From NCBI RefSeq assembly GCF_002078875.1, contig NC_034412.1:34865530-34929529 (forward strand): a stretch of DNA of 64,000 nt, in the 5' to 3' direction. This stretch comes from Numida meleagris (lineage: Eukaryota; Chordata; Aves; Galliformes; Numididae). The notes under the pieces were generated by a model. The model was not told the DNA's origin. It saw only the letters and a list, made by a program, of their open reading frames with translations, and ran no database searches. Position numbers and translations under genes: made by a program. This document shows, piece by piece, positions 53,001-64,000 of this stretch (the first letter of the stretch is position 1; each line of letters opens with the position of its first letter).

Positions 53001-53801
53001 GCATAAAATGCAGCAAAGGACTACGAGGATGAGGTGAAGCTTGATGCACTTCTTTGTCTCCCTCAACTCTGTATCATACTTGTCACAAAGAGAGCTCTAT
53101 GTAGAAGCCAAAATAATGCTGTTTTGAACCAAATCTCAGAAATCTTTGTTAATTCAGAGCTCTCTTACAAATAAAGACCTTCAGATTACAACATTTCCCA
53201 GGCTCCACTTAATGTAAGCAGGTTTCACATTAACACAGGATGCTGGTGCACCGTCCCTCTGAAGCCATGTGTACTTCATGAAGAAACAGCAGGAAATGAT
53301 AGATCCTGGAGTGGGATCATTAAGTGACCAGTGAACGAGGAATTCTGGTTTCTGGATTGAACTCTTGAAAAAGCTGGGGTCAGTCAATGAAAAGAATGTC
53401 TATTCATAACAAACTATAAACAAACAAACAAACATAACAAACATACCTCTTCAAAAAAAAAGAAACAAAAACGCGATCAAACAAGTGTAGAAAACACTCA
53501 AGCTGTCATTTCAGTTGCGTAGTTATGAGCCACTGAAGAGTTACATGACTGCTCTCAAGCACGTGGGCAAACTGGAAGCGTTCATCTCCCATATGAACAT
53601 TATGAATGTATGTAGATGATGAAACTGCATCCAGGCAGACACAATTGTTGCTATTGCTTTTCGTGACCATCTCAGAATGGAGTGTGCAGGAGTGACAGTG
53701 ATCTGGAGGCAAGTGTGTGACTGGTCCAAATCCTAGAAGGTTGACTCGGTCCCTCCCTGTGGCCCTCCCCTGTAGTTTAGTCTCAGAGCTCTGTTTGTTT
53801 T

Positions 53802-53920
53802 TCAAGACTTCACCTCTTCGCAGTCTTGGTCAGTGGAAAGCTCCACATCGGACAGTCCAACCTCCATGGCCATAATCAATGAAATATCTGAATCGCTGCT
53901 GACTGCTGGCTCCTGTTCAT
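53802..53920 (-). CDS. RNF150: RNF150 last coding exon (C-terminal 38 residues and stop)
   Basis: The acceptor is CCCTCACAG at 53921 and the exon starts with two bases that complete a split codon. It then encodes EQEPAVSSDSDISLI, MAMEVGLSDVELSTD and QDCEEVKS, and a TGA stop at 53804-53802. This serine/acidic tail matches the C-terminus of RNF150 as I remember it. RNF150 is a Goliath/GRAIL-family protein with a signal peptide, a PA domain, a transmembrane segment and a RING-H2 domain, and is a presumed E3 ubiquitin ligase of endomembranes. All of those parts lie in exons beyond position 64000. The neighbouring TBC1D9 and the shared strand fit the known gene order. The call rests on one short exon, so a paralogue such as RNF130 is not fully excluded, though it is unlikely. 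Confidence 0.82.
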
Positions 53921-56900
53921 CTGTGAGGGCAGAAAAGACAGAAAAAGGGCATTATGCTCATATCTTTCAGTCAATATATTACTATTTTTTAAAATCTGCA
54001 GATATCCAAAGAAACCCCGGTTTCTCCAGAGCTGAAGTTGTGCTTAGTTTCCAAACTTTGCTCTTACTCAGTATATGTCTAAAACATTTCTAAAACATCA
54101 CAGATTTGACACCACCAGTAGAGGGAAATGTGATGACAAGGACCCTGGATGAGTAGCCCTTTCTTCTCTTCCTCATCCTGTTTAGGCCCTTCATTTCCAC
54201 AATCTTCCTCCCATGCACCTGAGTACTTCTTTCCCCCGCCCGTTCCTTGATGTGGCACCATCCTCCTCTCTCCCCCAAAGGAGATGAAATAAGGACAAAA
54301 TCATGGGCACATGGTGGAATGGGTTGGTCACCACTTCCAACTGGAAAAAAATCTGTTCAGAGCCTCATTTGGTGCTACAATCTCTGTGACTTGAGGCTTT
54401 TAAGAGGGTGCAAGGTGAATTTTTGGAAGGAGCAACACAGGTGTCATTAGTTATGCCTCAGGCACGGGACCAAGATACCTGCCTTCTCTGGTGCCTCCCC
54501 TCTCATTTTTAGGCTCTTTTTCTATTCATCCTCTGCCTTGATTTGCAGATAACTTGCGGGTTCCTGATCCAGGCCCAAGAGATCTACTTTAATCCACCCT
54601 GATCCCAAACACAGTAAGAATCAGATTATTGACTTCACCAAACAGCAAATCCTATCAAAACTGCAAGTGTGGGAGGAATAACTTATTTTTCTTTTGATTC
54701 TGCAGTGCTTATTCTGTGTGTATTTACTAGCAGCTAAAGCCAACAGATTTGGGAGAACCGAAAGCTAATTATAATTCAAGAACAACCAGGAGAAGCAAAG
54801 CATGTTGGATGTCTGGGGAGATTTTCAAAGGCACAAAAATCACCTAGGTGGCCAAGTCCCTGAGAGAAAAAGTTGACAGTTCATATTTTCAAGTGGTTTA
54901 ATTACAATAATGGTACTAATACTGTAACAACATGATGTATTTAAATGTGTGGCAGTTTTTCCTTTACATATTTTATTTTTCAGACAATAGAAGCAGAGCT
55001 TGACTGATGCTAAAACGTCTAAAATTTGTGTATCTAAGAAACAGTAAATACGAAAGATTTAGAAGCCAGGAAAACAGTAAGTCCTCACAATTTTAATTAT
55101 TCACTTGAAGCTAAGGGAGCACAATTAGTCTCCTCTCAAGAGCTACATGATTTTTAAGTCAGTTTTAGAGAAAAAGCATGTATTTACTTGTGCTGTACGT
55201 TCTAGAGAAAAAGCTTCAGTGAGGTCTGCATTATTCAAACTGAAAAAAACAGTGTGTTCCTTTATAACTCTCCCCATCTTTCACCCTGGATTATTTTTAT
55301 ACTTTCTTGATTGCAAGATAAATAATTAATACACCCAGCCTCTCTGTAACTGTGTATTTTTTCCTAGTAGTAAAATGTTTCCAGGCACTGCTTCAGACTA
55401 TAAATATTTCTACTGGGGACAGAGTGGATGCTTACAAACTGAATGGTATAGCTTGCAGACTTCAGTGGGCTTCAATTACATGTAACCGTGCAGTGAACTG
55501 ATAGATCCAAGAGTGCAGAAGTGCAGCACATACACCTCCATGACCTAAAGCACCATCTGTAGTGGTGACAGCTCCCTGAGCCAGAATGATGTGCTTCCAG
55601 ACCACTGGATTATTCTGCAGTCCCATATAACTAATAAAGTTCTCCAAAACAAAGACAATGGTGGTTTAAATGTAGGCCTAAGAGCGAGTTTGCATTTGCC
55701 TGACAGAGTTCCCAGGGCTTGGGAATTCAGCCTTGCTGAATGCTTGGAAGCATTCTTGAGAGAACAGTGATTTTCATCTGAACTAGCTGTGCAAGGAAAA
55801 ACTGGCTGAATGGAGTGACTGAGCCACAGGCAAGCTGAAGGGGTGGTCTGAGCGGCCAAAACCAAGTATCAGAGTCAAATGAGACGCATTTGTGGTGCTG
55901 AAGTGCTATTTCAAGATTTGCTATTTCTTCCAGGGCTGCACAGCAGAAAAAGATCTCAAGTGCCTTCAAAACAGACAGAGCAGAAGCAGATCTGCAGCTC
56001 ACCTACCAACAGTCTAACCCACAGAGCTACAGAAGCTCATGCTTTTCAAAATGGCAAACTTGAATTTTACGTTAAACTTTATATACTTAGAGGAATTCTT
56101 GTATCTTAGTCTTTACAAACTATGGTCTATGCAGTTTGTTTTCTTTGGGAGTGAAGTGCGGGTCAATAGGAACAATGAACAAAGGATCGTAACATGCCCA
56201 TGTGCTAGCATTGCTTCTCCAGTGCTGCAGAAGTGCCCAGGAACACAGATGCTCCATCTCCCTTGCTTGCTAACAGTGCAGTTCTTCAAAACCCAAAAAC
56301 TTCAGCCTGCTGCTTCAGCAGAATGGGGAGAAAAGCTCAGGCATACCACTCCTTACTCCTTCCCATTCTGCAGAGTAAGAAGAAGACAACACAAAGAAAT
56401 TAATTCACCCCCCAGCTTTCTGCGCTCGATTCTGTAAATAGGTATCCTACTGCTGACCACAACACGCACACAAAGCTGTCTCAGGGAGACTGCAGAAGTT
56501 ACACCAGCTGCTGCTGTATTTGGGCGCAGATCTGGCTGTAAGTCTTCAAATTGCCTCGCTGTGGCTCCCCCTCATAATGCAGGCTTCCCAAACTGGCATA
56601 AGGTCCCTTTTGGCCAGCTACGCAATAACATGAGCTAGCACAGTCAGGGGACTTCGTTAAAGGTAAGCAAACCTCAGCGAGACTGCAAGTGCCAGGAGCT
56701 TCGCCTGCATTCCACATTCCCAGTTTTTAGATCCTGTTTACAATGACAAAGTTTATACAGTCACACAGCTTCTACAGGACATGCCTGGCTCACTGTTAAA
56801 AATGTTTACAACAGTTTTGTAAGCTTTGTAAAATGTGGTATATGTCTCAGGTGAGGATCTCAGCTTTTTTTCTCTTAAAAATAAATAAAATTCGAGAAGA

Positions 56901-59900
56901 AAAAGGAAATAGTTGAGTTTTTTTACAACCCTAACTTTTAATCGGATCATATTTTGGAATATATGACTTGTGATTTTGGATGTTTGAGAATGACAGTCCT
57001 GCTTAACAACAAGTACTATAATACTCCTACTGTGTTCTATAGCATTTCATGCCACAGGCAAAAAGCCTTTTGCTTAATGAAGCAAAAAGCACAACCCAAT
57101 CTGCTTTTCAGCCGGAGTGCGAGCGCCTACAGCCAGCAACTGTAGACCTCGCTGCCACATTCCTCTCATGTCAGCGAAATGCAATACACCACAGCATGCT
57201 GCCTCTTGCCAGACTTTTTCCACTCACTTACATTCCCTGACACACATTCATTTGAGAGAGGCACAGTAAAACAAACTCTTTCTCTAGTCAATGTTACTTT
57301 AAACTTAACTATGTTAAAGCGGGAGGAGTATTACCATGTAAATATGAACTGCCCTACATAACAGTAGTAAAGCCCTTACTTTTCACAAAGTTCATTAAAT
57401 TATGTTTATATTTGTTTACAATTGCAATCAAACATGGATGAAAATAGCTAATTACTCTGGTGCTTTCAAACAGTAAGACTGCACACTAGTGGTTGTCTCC
57501 TGCTGCTGCTACTCCTAATACAATGGGTAAGTGTGTACCTGTGGTAGACTAATAAATATTCCAAAAGAAGGACAGACTACAGGTTTCTAAGAATTCCATA
57601 CTGTTGCAAGAGTCCTGGGAAGGATTTAGGCATTCAGCGGTGAGTGAAAAGTGCATTTACAAAATGTGCAGGTAAACACGTAGGCATGGGTACAAATCGA
57701 GATACAGTTGAATGACCAAGCAAGGATGAGAAGCAAACCAATGTACCTGTGTTGGGTTTTGTACTCACAGAGGCCTTACTTCTGCTCCCCACTGTGCTCC
57801 CTCCAAGAAGGTTGCATCTGACACTGTACTGTGATGTCCCTAGGACATGGGCTGTGCAGCAGAGCTCTCCTAAAATTGCTCTTGCTTACCCCAGATGCCA
57901 TGATTCCCCCTAAGCTCACAGGGCTAGAAACACTGCAGAACCTTCTGACTGGGCTAAGAGGCCCGCAATCAATCTGCATCCAAGAAAATTCAGCAGAAAA
58001 AGAACAATATGGAAAAATGTCATACAGCTAAAGCTTCTCAGCATAGAATGCAGACAACAGACTTGTTTCTTCCTCTAGACTTTCAGGTAGCTACCTCCTT
58101 AGGGGAGTAAACAGAAGCATTGATTATCAGATGTCAAAAGAGACCTGTCACCAAATGTGTAATTAGGGTTTTAAAAAAAGTGTAACCAAAGGCAGCAATC
58201 TCCTATTCTTGTGGATTAAAAACATGGTCTGCAGCAATAAACCATTCAGCTGGGAGTCAGCCTCCCTTCCCTCATCTATTATCAGTGCTCCGTGAACCAA
58301 TTCAGCATACTAAGGAACTTAGCCTTGTGCTGAATGCAGTTAAACCACTGCACAGAGCTGTGCAGCTGCCAATGGTCTTTTTCACCTTACAGCAGGAATC
58401 AGAGAGTAGAAAAGACTGCTATTGTGCTACTGACTGAGGTGTAACCTACCTGCCTAGCTCTAAAGATGAACATTTAACACAAGCCCTCTTTCCCTTTTGG
58501 CCCAGATCTTCCATTCTTGATAGTAGATGTCCAGCTTTGAGGAGAAATGCATAATTATTGATTTCTTTGTCTAATGAAATGCTTTGAAAAGTGTATGTTA
58601 CTACCCAACCTTAACTGAGAGAAACTGTACAGTGGACAATGGGACTTCATCTAAAACCTGGTTCCGACAACAAATACACAGCAAAAAATGAACTTTATTT
58701 CAGTATGCATGCCACATTTTTCACTGCTGTGAAATATATCCAGTTTCAGAACTTTTATCTTCTTAAGGTAGAACTAAGCCAAAACACAAACTCTTAGGTG
58801 ACAGGTATGCCTTCAGGTACAAAGATATATCTAAGCTTTATGTTGAAGCATAAACCTTATTCTAGTCCAGTGCACACTTCTATTTAACCAACAGTGCTCC
58901 CAGTCAGATGTGTCTAGAAACAATTTGTTCCAGAAGAAATTAGAAATGTGACCACCAGTTGGAGCTATGAGGACTTGAGAAGAATATATATCCAGGGTCA
59001 ATAGAGGCATTGAAATGGGATCTTTACCAAAACAGATTCTGGTCAGTACAAAGCCACAGAGACATGCCAAGGCAAGCAGTGCTATTCCAATTTTGCTTCC
59101 AGTATAACAACCTGAACACATTATCCGTCACATTTGATGTATGACAAGGAGAGAGGAGACATTTCTAGAGCTATTTTTCTTTGCCCAAGAATGCACTTTG
59201 TTATTACAGAGCTTACTGCTCCCTCTCAGTGTAACCTTGCCACAGAATCATGTTGCTGCTTATGGTCTACAAAAAAAAGGAGCACGGTCCTACGGACTCA
59301 GTACATCAAATGGCAACTACTCCACAGCTAAACAAATTTCTTTTATTGCTAAGACTCTTTTCTTTAAAAACACCGATTCTTCAATTTACTCTCAGATTAA
59401 TCATCCAATACTTTCTATTGGATCATTTCACAATACGTGCAAAATTCCTTCCACATCATCTTGATAATCAACTTACTTTAGAACAGGCCATAACTGTGCT
59501 AACAAAACAACTGACTAAAAACATGCCTATACATTCTCTAATGCAAAAGAAGCAGTGGGAATACATTTGAGTAGAGAGGGTTATAAAAAAATGTGTTACT
59601 AATGAAGCCCTTTATGCAGAGGCTAATAAAATGGATGAAGAAGTCTGCAGCTGAGAATGAAGTACTGGGGAAGTATTTTTATTGATATTCCCTGGCATCA
59701 CTGACAGACTTATCTGCACAGCGAGGGAAAATGTACTCGTGCATGGAAGGTCCTCTTGGAAGGAAAGGCAAGAGTTTTTTCCACAGATTACAAGCCAGAG
59801 CTCTGTGAATGTACTAATGGCAGCATTGCCTCATTCAGAAGATAAAGCAGCAGCACATGGAACACATTGCAAATAATACCCAAACATCAGCACACCAGAA

Positions 59901-60429
59901 ACAACCAAATGCCGTGACTTGACAAGATTCATTTAAGAAATGATTTCAAAAATCTGTTTAACTGGATCAACCTCTAAGCAGCTGAGAGATATCCTAGGTG
60001 GGTCTGGACATGACATAGAACACCAGAATTCTACGCAAAGAGCAGAATTCTGCAAAGCTGACTCGCGTTAGCTTCTTATTCAGTGAAAAAGCAACATACT
60101 TTTTCCTTTAACTTTTCTTGAGGAGATGTATCTTGGGAGAACATACAGCATCTTTCATGGGAGACGGCCAAAGATGTAGCTCCCCATTTTCAAACATCCT
60201 GTAGTACAAAGGGTAACATCATTCTGGAGACAAGCTACTGAGATGGAGAGACACGGCTGTTCAAGGCATTCACTAACTCTGTGTGACATCCTAAGACATC
60301 CTAAACCTTAGCTTTCAGCTGTAGCGTTAACCTGCACACTGTATGCTCCAGGCATGTCTTTTGCTGCCTTCAGGTACAGCATTAAGTACTTAGCGCTTTT
60401 GGAAATCATATTCCAGTATTTCAAATCAA

Positions 60430-60468
60430 GAATAATAAAAAAAATTAAAAAAAGAAAAAAAAAAAGAA
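60430..60468 (+). repeat. A-rich low-complexity tract
   Basis: Almost pure A with scattered T and G. No retrotransposed sequence is recognisable beside it. Confidence 0.85.
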
Positions 60469-62168
60469 GGGCATATTATTAGTATTATCAGTAATGCAAC
60501 CAACTTTCCAAAGCCTAGATTTGGAACATACTGTACTTCAGTGATAAACTTTGATTCCAGTTACCTGAAAAGACATCCTGTTATAGTTTTAGCAAGATCA
60601 ATAAACTCCTTTTCCTAAACAGTACGGAAAGTGGAAAATATCACATGAAACACATGGAACAGATAAGTAAGCGCATCTGCAGAAAGCTGAGCAAAATGGA
60701 AAGAACATATCCCAGATGTTATTGCATTGAGACCTGGAGACTTGATTGGCCGGAAAAGCAAACTATTTTTTTTTTCATTTTACACACACACACATATGAG
60801 CACATACTCTTTATGATTTCGTCCATGAATTGGAAGATAAGTCCCGGAAATTCACAGCATGCATTAAAATCATTTTTGGAGTCCACATTTTGGACATTAG
60901 TCTTCTGCCTGTAAGAGGCCGGCTGACATTTTGGGAACTCTTCATCTTAGCAGGGAGCCGCCTGCCCTCTTCCTGATACAGTGAACACGCTTCTGCCAAG
61001 TATGACACAAGAAAACCTAGAATTTTTGCTTTTAGTACATTTTTCTCATTCTCCTTACTCTTATGGGTCATGCTCAATATGTTCCTGCCCTGCGACTGGC
61101 AAGGAAACTCCTTCTGTGGCTTAGTTACTGCATTATCATGTTATCCCCTCCCTATGACTAGTCTTTCCTCTTGCTTCTTGGAAACTCAGTAGAAATATAA
61201 TCAGAGAAGTTACCTGACCAGATGAGACAGTCATCACACAAGGGTCTCTGCGTGGACCACTATTCCCTTGTATCAGCTAGGCCCCACATTTGATTGCCAG
61301 GTAAGAACCACTGTTTCCTTTACAGTAGGGCATTCAGACTCTTAACGCTTTGCAAGGCCCCTCAAAGCCTTCCCGCTGTCTGGAAGGAGAGAGTAGCCGT
61401 GGGAAGCCACTGTCCATGCCAAAACACAGTGCTGGCTGCACCTCTGCTCAGGACTGCATGTTCTGATGCCCCACAGCAAGTTTCAGAAATAAATGTGAAC
61501 ACATTTCGTTCAATGTACAGCCTGCTAAAGCACGCAGTTGATTCAAAATCAGAAAATGAGATTTCTCATAAAAAGAAAAAAGCTTCAAAAGTACTGAAGA
61601 ATGGAACAGCAACCACATGACAGTTTTGATTCTTAAGGACCTTTGGTAACATTTTTAATACTTAAAAGATTTTTAGTTTAGCTCCTTTTGGTAACACCCT
61701 GCCATTTTCTACACTACTCTAAAAGTTCAAAGAAACAGTAAACTACATTTTCAGTTTAATGTCAAGCAAAAAGTCTAATTCAAATCTTTGCCAAATTAAC
61801 TTACAAGAAGCCTCTTAAGCCCAGACTGAACCAAAATCACATGCAATCCCAAGCAGCGTTACGAACACATGTACAGGTATTATTCTTTGATCATTTTTAT
61901 TAATCTGAAATTTCTGCATGAAGACCTGCTTTCTGACTCAGCTCAAGCACAGATTGGTGTAGGAGCAGCATGACAGAGCCAAGTGGTGAGGTTCAGCTCC
62001 CTGCCTTATCTTGCCCTCCTGTCACCTAGCCCTCCCATTCCTCTGGTTGGCCAGGAAGTTAACTTACAAAGATACCTGAAAACTAATTTGAAAAAAAAGT
62101 TTGCTAGATTAGCAACTGAATAGGCTGGCCCAGAAATGGGGCAAATAATGCAGCCAACTTCAGGAAAG

Positions 62169-63635
62169 AATCATAGAATGGTTTAGGTAGGAAGGGACTT
62201 TTAAGACCATCTACTGCCGCCCTTCCTGCTATAGGCAGGGACACCTCCCTCTAGATCAGGTTGCTCACGGCCCCATCCAGCTTGGCCTTGAACACCTCCA
62301 AGGAGGGGGCATCCACAACCTCACTGGGCAATCTGTTCCAGTGTCTCATCACCCTCACAGTAAAGAACTTCTTCCTAATATCTAGTCTAAATCTACCCTC
62401 TTCCAGTTTAAAGCCATTTCCCCTTGTCCTTTTGCTACCTGCCCTTAAAAAAAGTCCCTCCCCAGCTTTTCTGTAGGCCCCTTTCAGGTACTGGAAGGCC
62501 ACTATGAGGTCTCCTTGGAGCTTTCTCTTCTCCAGGCTGAACAGCCCCAGCTCTCTCACCCTGTCCCTGTAGGGGAGGTGCTCCAACCCTCTGATCATCT
62601 TCGTGGCCCTCCTCTGGGCTTGCTCCAACAGCTCCATGTCCTTCTTGTGTTGGGGGCACCAGAAATGGATTCAGTACTCCAGGTGGGGTCTCACAAGAGC
62701 AGAGTAGAGGAGCAGAATCACCTCCCTTGACCTGCTGGTCCTGCTTCTCTTGATCCAGTCCAGGATATGGCTGGCCTTCTGGGCTGCAAGCGCACACTGC
62801 CGACTCATGTTGTCTTTCATCAACCAGCACCCCCAAATCCTTCTCCTCAGGGCTGCTCTCAAGCCATTCTCTGCCCAACCTGTATCTGTGCTTGGGATTG
62901 CCCTGACCAAGGTGCAGGATCTTGCACTTGGCCTCACTGAACTTCATGAGGTTGGCATGGGCCCATCTCTCAAGCCCGTCCGGGTCCCCCTGGATAGCAT
63001 CCCTTCCCTCTAGCACGTCAACTGCATCACTCAGCTTGGTGTCATCTGCAAACCTGCTGAGGGTGCACTCGATCCCACTGTCCATGTCGCCTACAAAGAT
63101 GTTAAATAACACCAATCCCAACACCAATTCCCGAAGAACGCCACTCATCACCAGTTTCCACTCAGACACTGAGCCGTTGACTGCAACTCTCTGAGTGTGA
63201 CCATCCAGTCAATTCCTTATCCAGTAAGTGGTTCATCCATCAAATCCATTTTTCTCCAGTTTGATGACCAGGATGTCATGTGGGACAGCATCAAATGCTT
63301 TGCACAAGTCCAGGTAGACGACATCAGTTGCTCTTCCTTTCTCCACTGATGCTGTAACTCCATCATAAAAGGCCACCAATTTTGTCAGGCATGACTTACC
63401 CTTGGTGAAGCCATGTTGGTTACCACCAATCACTCCATCTTTATTTTCCATGTGCCTTAGGAGGGCCTTTAGAAGGCTCTGCTCCATGATCTCGCCAGGC
63501 ACAGAGGTGAGACTGACTGGCCTGTAGTTCCCTGGATCTTCCTTTTTTCCCTTCTTGAAAATGGGGGTTATGCTTCCCCTTTTTCAATCAGTGGGAACTT
63601 CACTAGACTGCCATGACCTTTCAAATATGATGGAG
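62169..63635 (-). mobile_element. CR1 retrotransposon, long degenerate copy with reverse-transcriptase motifs
   Basis: The minus strand carries about 1.47 kb of CR1. In element order from 63635 downward there are SIIFERSWQSSEVP, then [78 protein letters not shown] and FADDTKL, which holds the catalytic aspartates. The C-terminus has HWNRLPSEVVDAPSLEVFKA. It ends near 62169 at the reversed tail. The frame is broken into at least three blocks by frameshifts and stops, and the usual GVPQGSVLG block reads GVLRELVLG. The copy is old and inactive, in the same direction as RNF150. Confidence 0.92.
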
Positions 63636-64000
63636 AAGCACGCAGAAGAGGAAGGAAGGGAAGGAACTCTCTCCATTCAACATCTATCCCTGCTGCACCA
63701 CAACATTAAACCTCTAGGCCACCAGGTGTGGCACAGAGACTACTTTTTTACTTTGTTTTCTTGGCAGCTGCTAAATGACCAGGGCTCCTTGGTGATGTTG
63801 CAAAACAAATAGCATTAAAGGACCAAGTTAAAAATGATTGTGCTTGGTCATGTTAACGGTGTGTAAGGAATATTGCAAGGATTTTTCCAGTAGCAGAGGT
63901 GAGAAGTGTCTAACCCCAGCTTGTGTTACTTGCTCTATGGCCTAGTGGCAGGCTGTCATAACAAAGAGACTTTTACATACAAGAAGTATAATCACACAGT
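63636..64000. other. End of window, intronic, nothing recognised
   Basis: Ordinary sequence beyond the CR1 5' truncation point. No gene or repeat is seen. Confidence 0.7.

Larger units (their letters stand above)
46690..53801 (-). other. RNF150: Probable long 3' UTR of RNF150
   Basis: This is the minus-strand sequence directly below the RNF150 stop codon. A candidate poly(A) signal AATAAA (complement of 46711-46716) sits about 20 bp before the proposed end, in a very AU-rich segment. That segment also holds a Pumilio-type TGTAAATA (complement of 46806-46813). The stretch from 46690 to 48300 has the U-rich look of a conserved 3' UTR end. The length of about 7.1 kb is inferred, and earlier poly(A) sites are possible. 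The reading frames inside are not treated as genes. Confidence 0.4.
53921..64000 (-). other. RNF150: RNF150 last intron (partial)
   Basis: At least 10 kb of intron with no further RNF150 exon that I can find. It holds a degenerate CR1 (62169-63635), an A-rich tract (60430-60468) and a short CA repeat (60782-60796). The other reading frames show no support as genes. Confidence 0.7.

Noticed and set aside
53506..53799. 99-codon minus-strand frame just below the RNF150 stop
   Set aside because: It starts after the RNF150 stop codon in the presumed 3' UTR and has no recognisable features.
58831..59121. 96-codon minus-strand frame with a membrane-like segment
   Set aside because: No family recognised and no splice or promoter context. 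It is intronic in RNF150 and most likely chance.
59134..59640. Plus-strand stretch with three overlapping frames of 65-107 codons, considered as a retroviral or pseudogene fragment
   Set aside because: I could not recognise any retroviral or cellular motif in any frame, and no LTR or tail is nearby.
62251..63502. Minus-strand frames of 89-244 codons as possible host genes
   Set aside because: All carry CR1 ORF2 reverse-transcriptase motifs and together form one broken retrotransposon copy.
1..64000. Bacterial-style systems, CRISPR arrays, operons, rRNA or complete tRNA genes
   Set aside because: The window is clearly vertebrate nuclear DNA with spliced genes. No regularly spaced repeat-spacer array, ribosomal sequence or complete tRNA cloverleaf was found by eye.

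Overview
The window is vertebrate, and almost certainly avian, nuclear DNA; a galliform such as chicken fits best. The evidence is small exons in long AT-rich introns, one CpG-island promoter, and several CR1 non-LTR retrotransposon copies with the bird-typical ATTCTATG-type 3' tail. It looks like the TBC1D9-RNF150 interval, in the same order and orientation as I know from the human locus (from memory, not checked). Both genes are on the minus strand.

Region 1 (1-26,325): the first seven coding exons of TBC1D9, a Rab-GAP-family protein with two GRAM domains, a TBC domain and an EF-hand. The exons join in frame to give the first 421 codons. All junctions are GT-AG and all phases agree. The part present carries the N-terminus and both GRAM domains; the TBC and EF-hand exons lie beyond position 1. 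The introns hold three clear CR1 fragments and one possible remnant.

Region 2 (about 26,000-26,830): the TBC1D9 CpG-island promoter, with GC boxes, a CTCF-like motif at its outer edge and an upstream ATG that overlaps the main reading frame.

Region 3 (26,830-46,690): the intergenic interval. It holds a young-looking CR1 with an expanded octamer tail, a 38-bp-arm hairpin, an intact solo LTR of an endogenous retrovirus with a matching 6-bp target duplication, an internally deleted CR1, and a small isolated CpG-rich patch near 44 kb. I found no convincing protein-coding gene here.

Region 4 (46,690-64,000): the 3' end of RNF150. The last coding exon (53,802-53,920) encodes the conserved acidic C-terminus. 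Below it lies a probable long 3' UTR ending near 46,690, and above it the last intron, which contains a degenerate CR1 with reverse-transcriptase motifs.

I see no new multi-gene system. The items most worth a second look are the near-perfect hairpin at 33.9 kb, the solo LTR beside it, the overlapping upstream ORF of TBC1D9, the weak splice donor of TBC1D9 exon 3, and the CpG-rich patch at 44 kb. Most other open reading frames in the window behave like chance or CpG-island artefacts.
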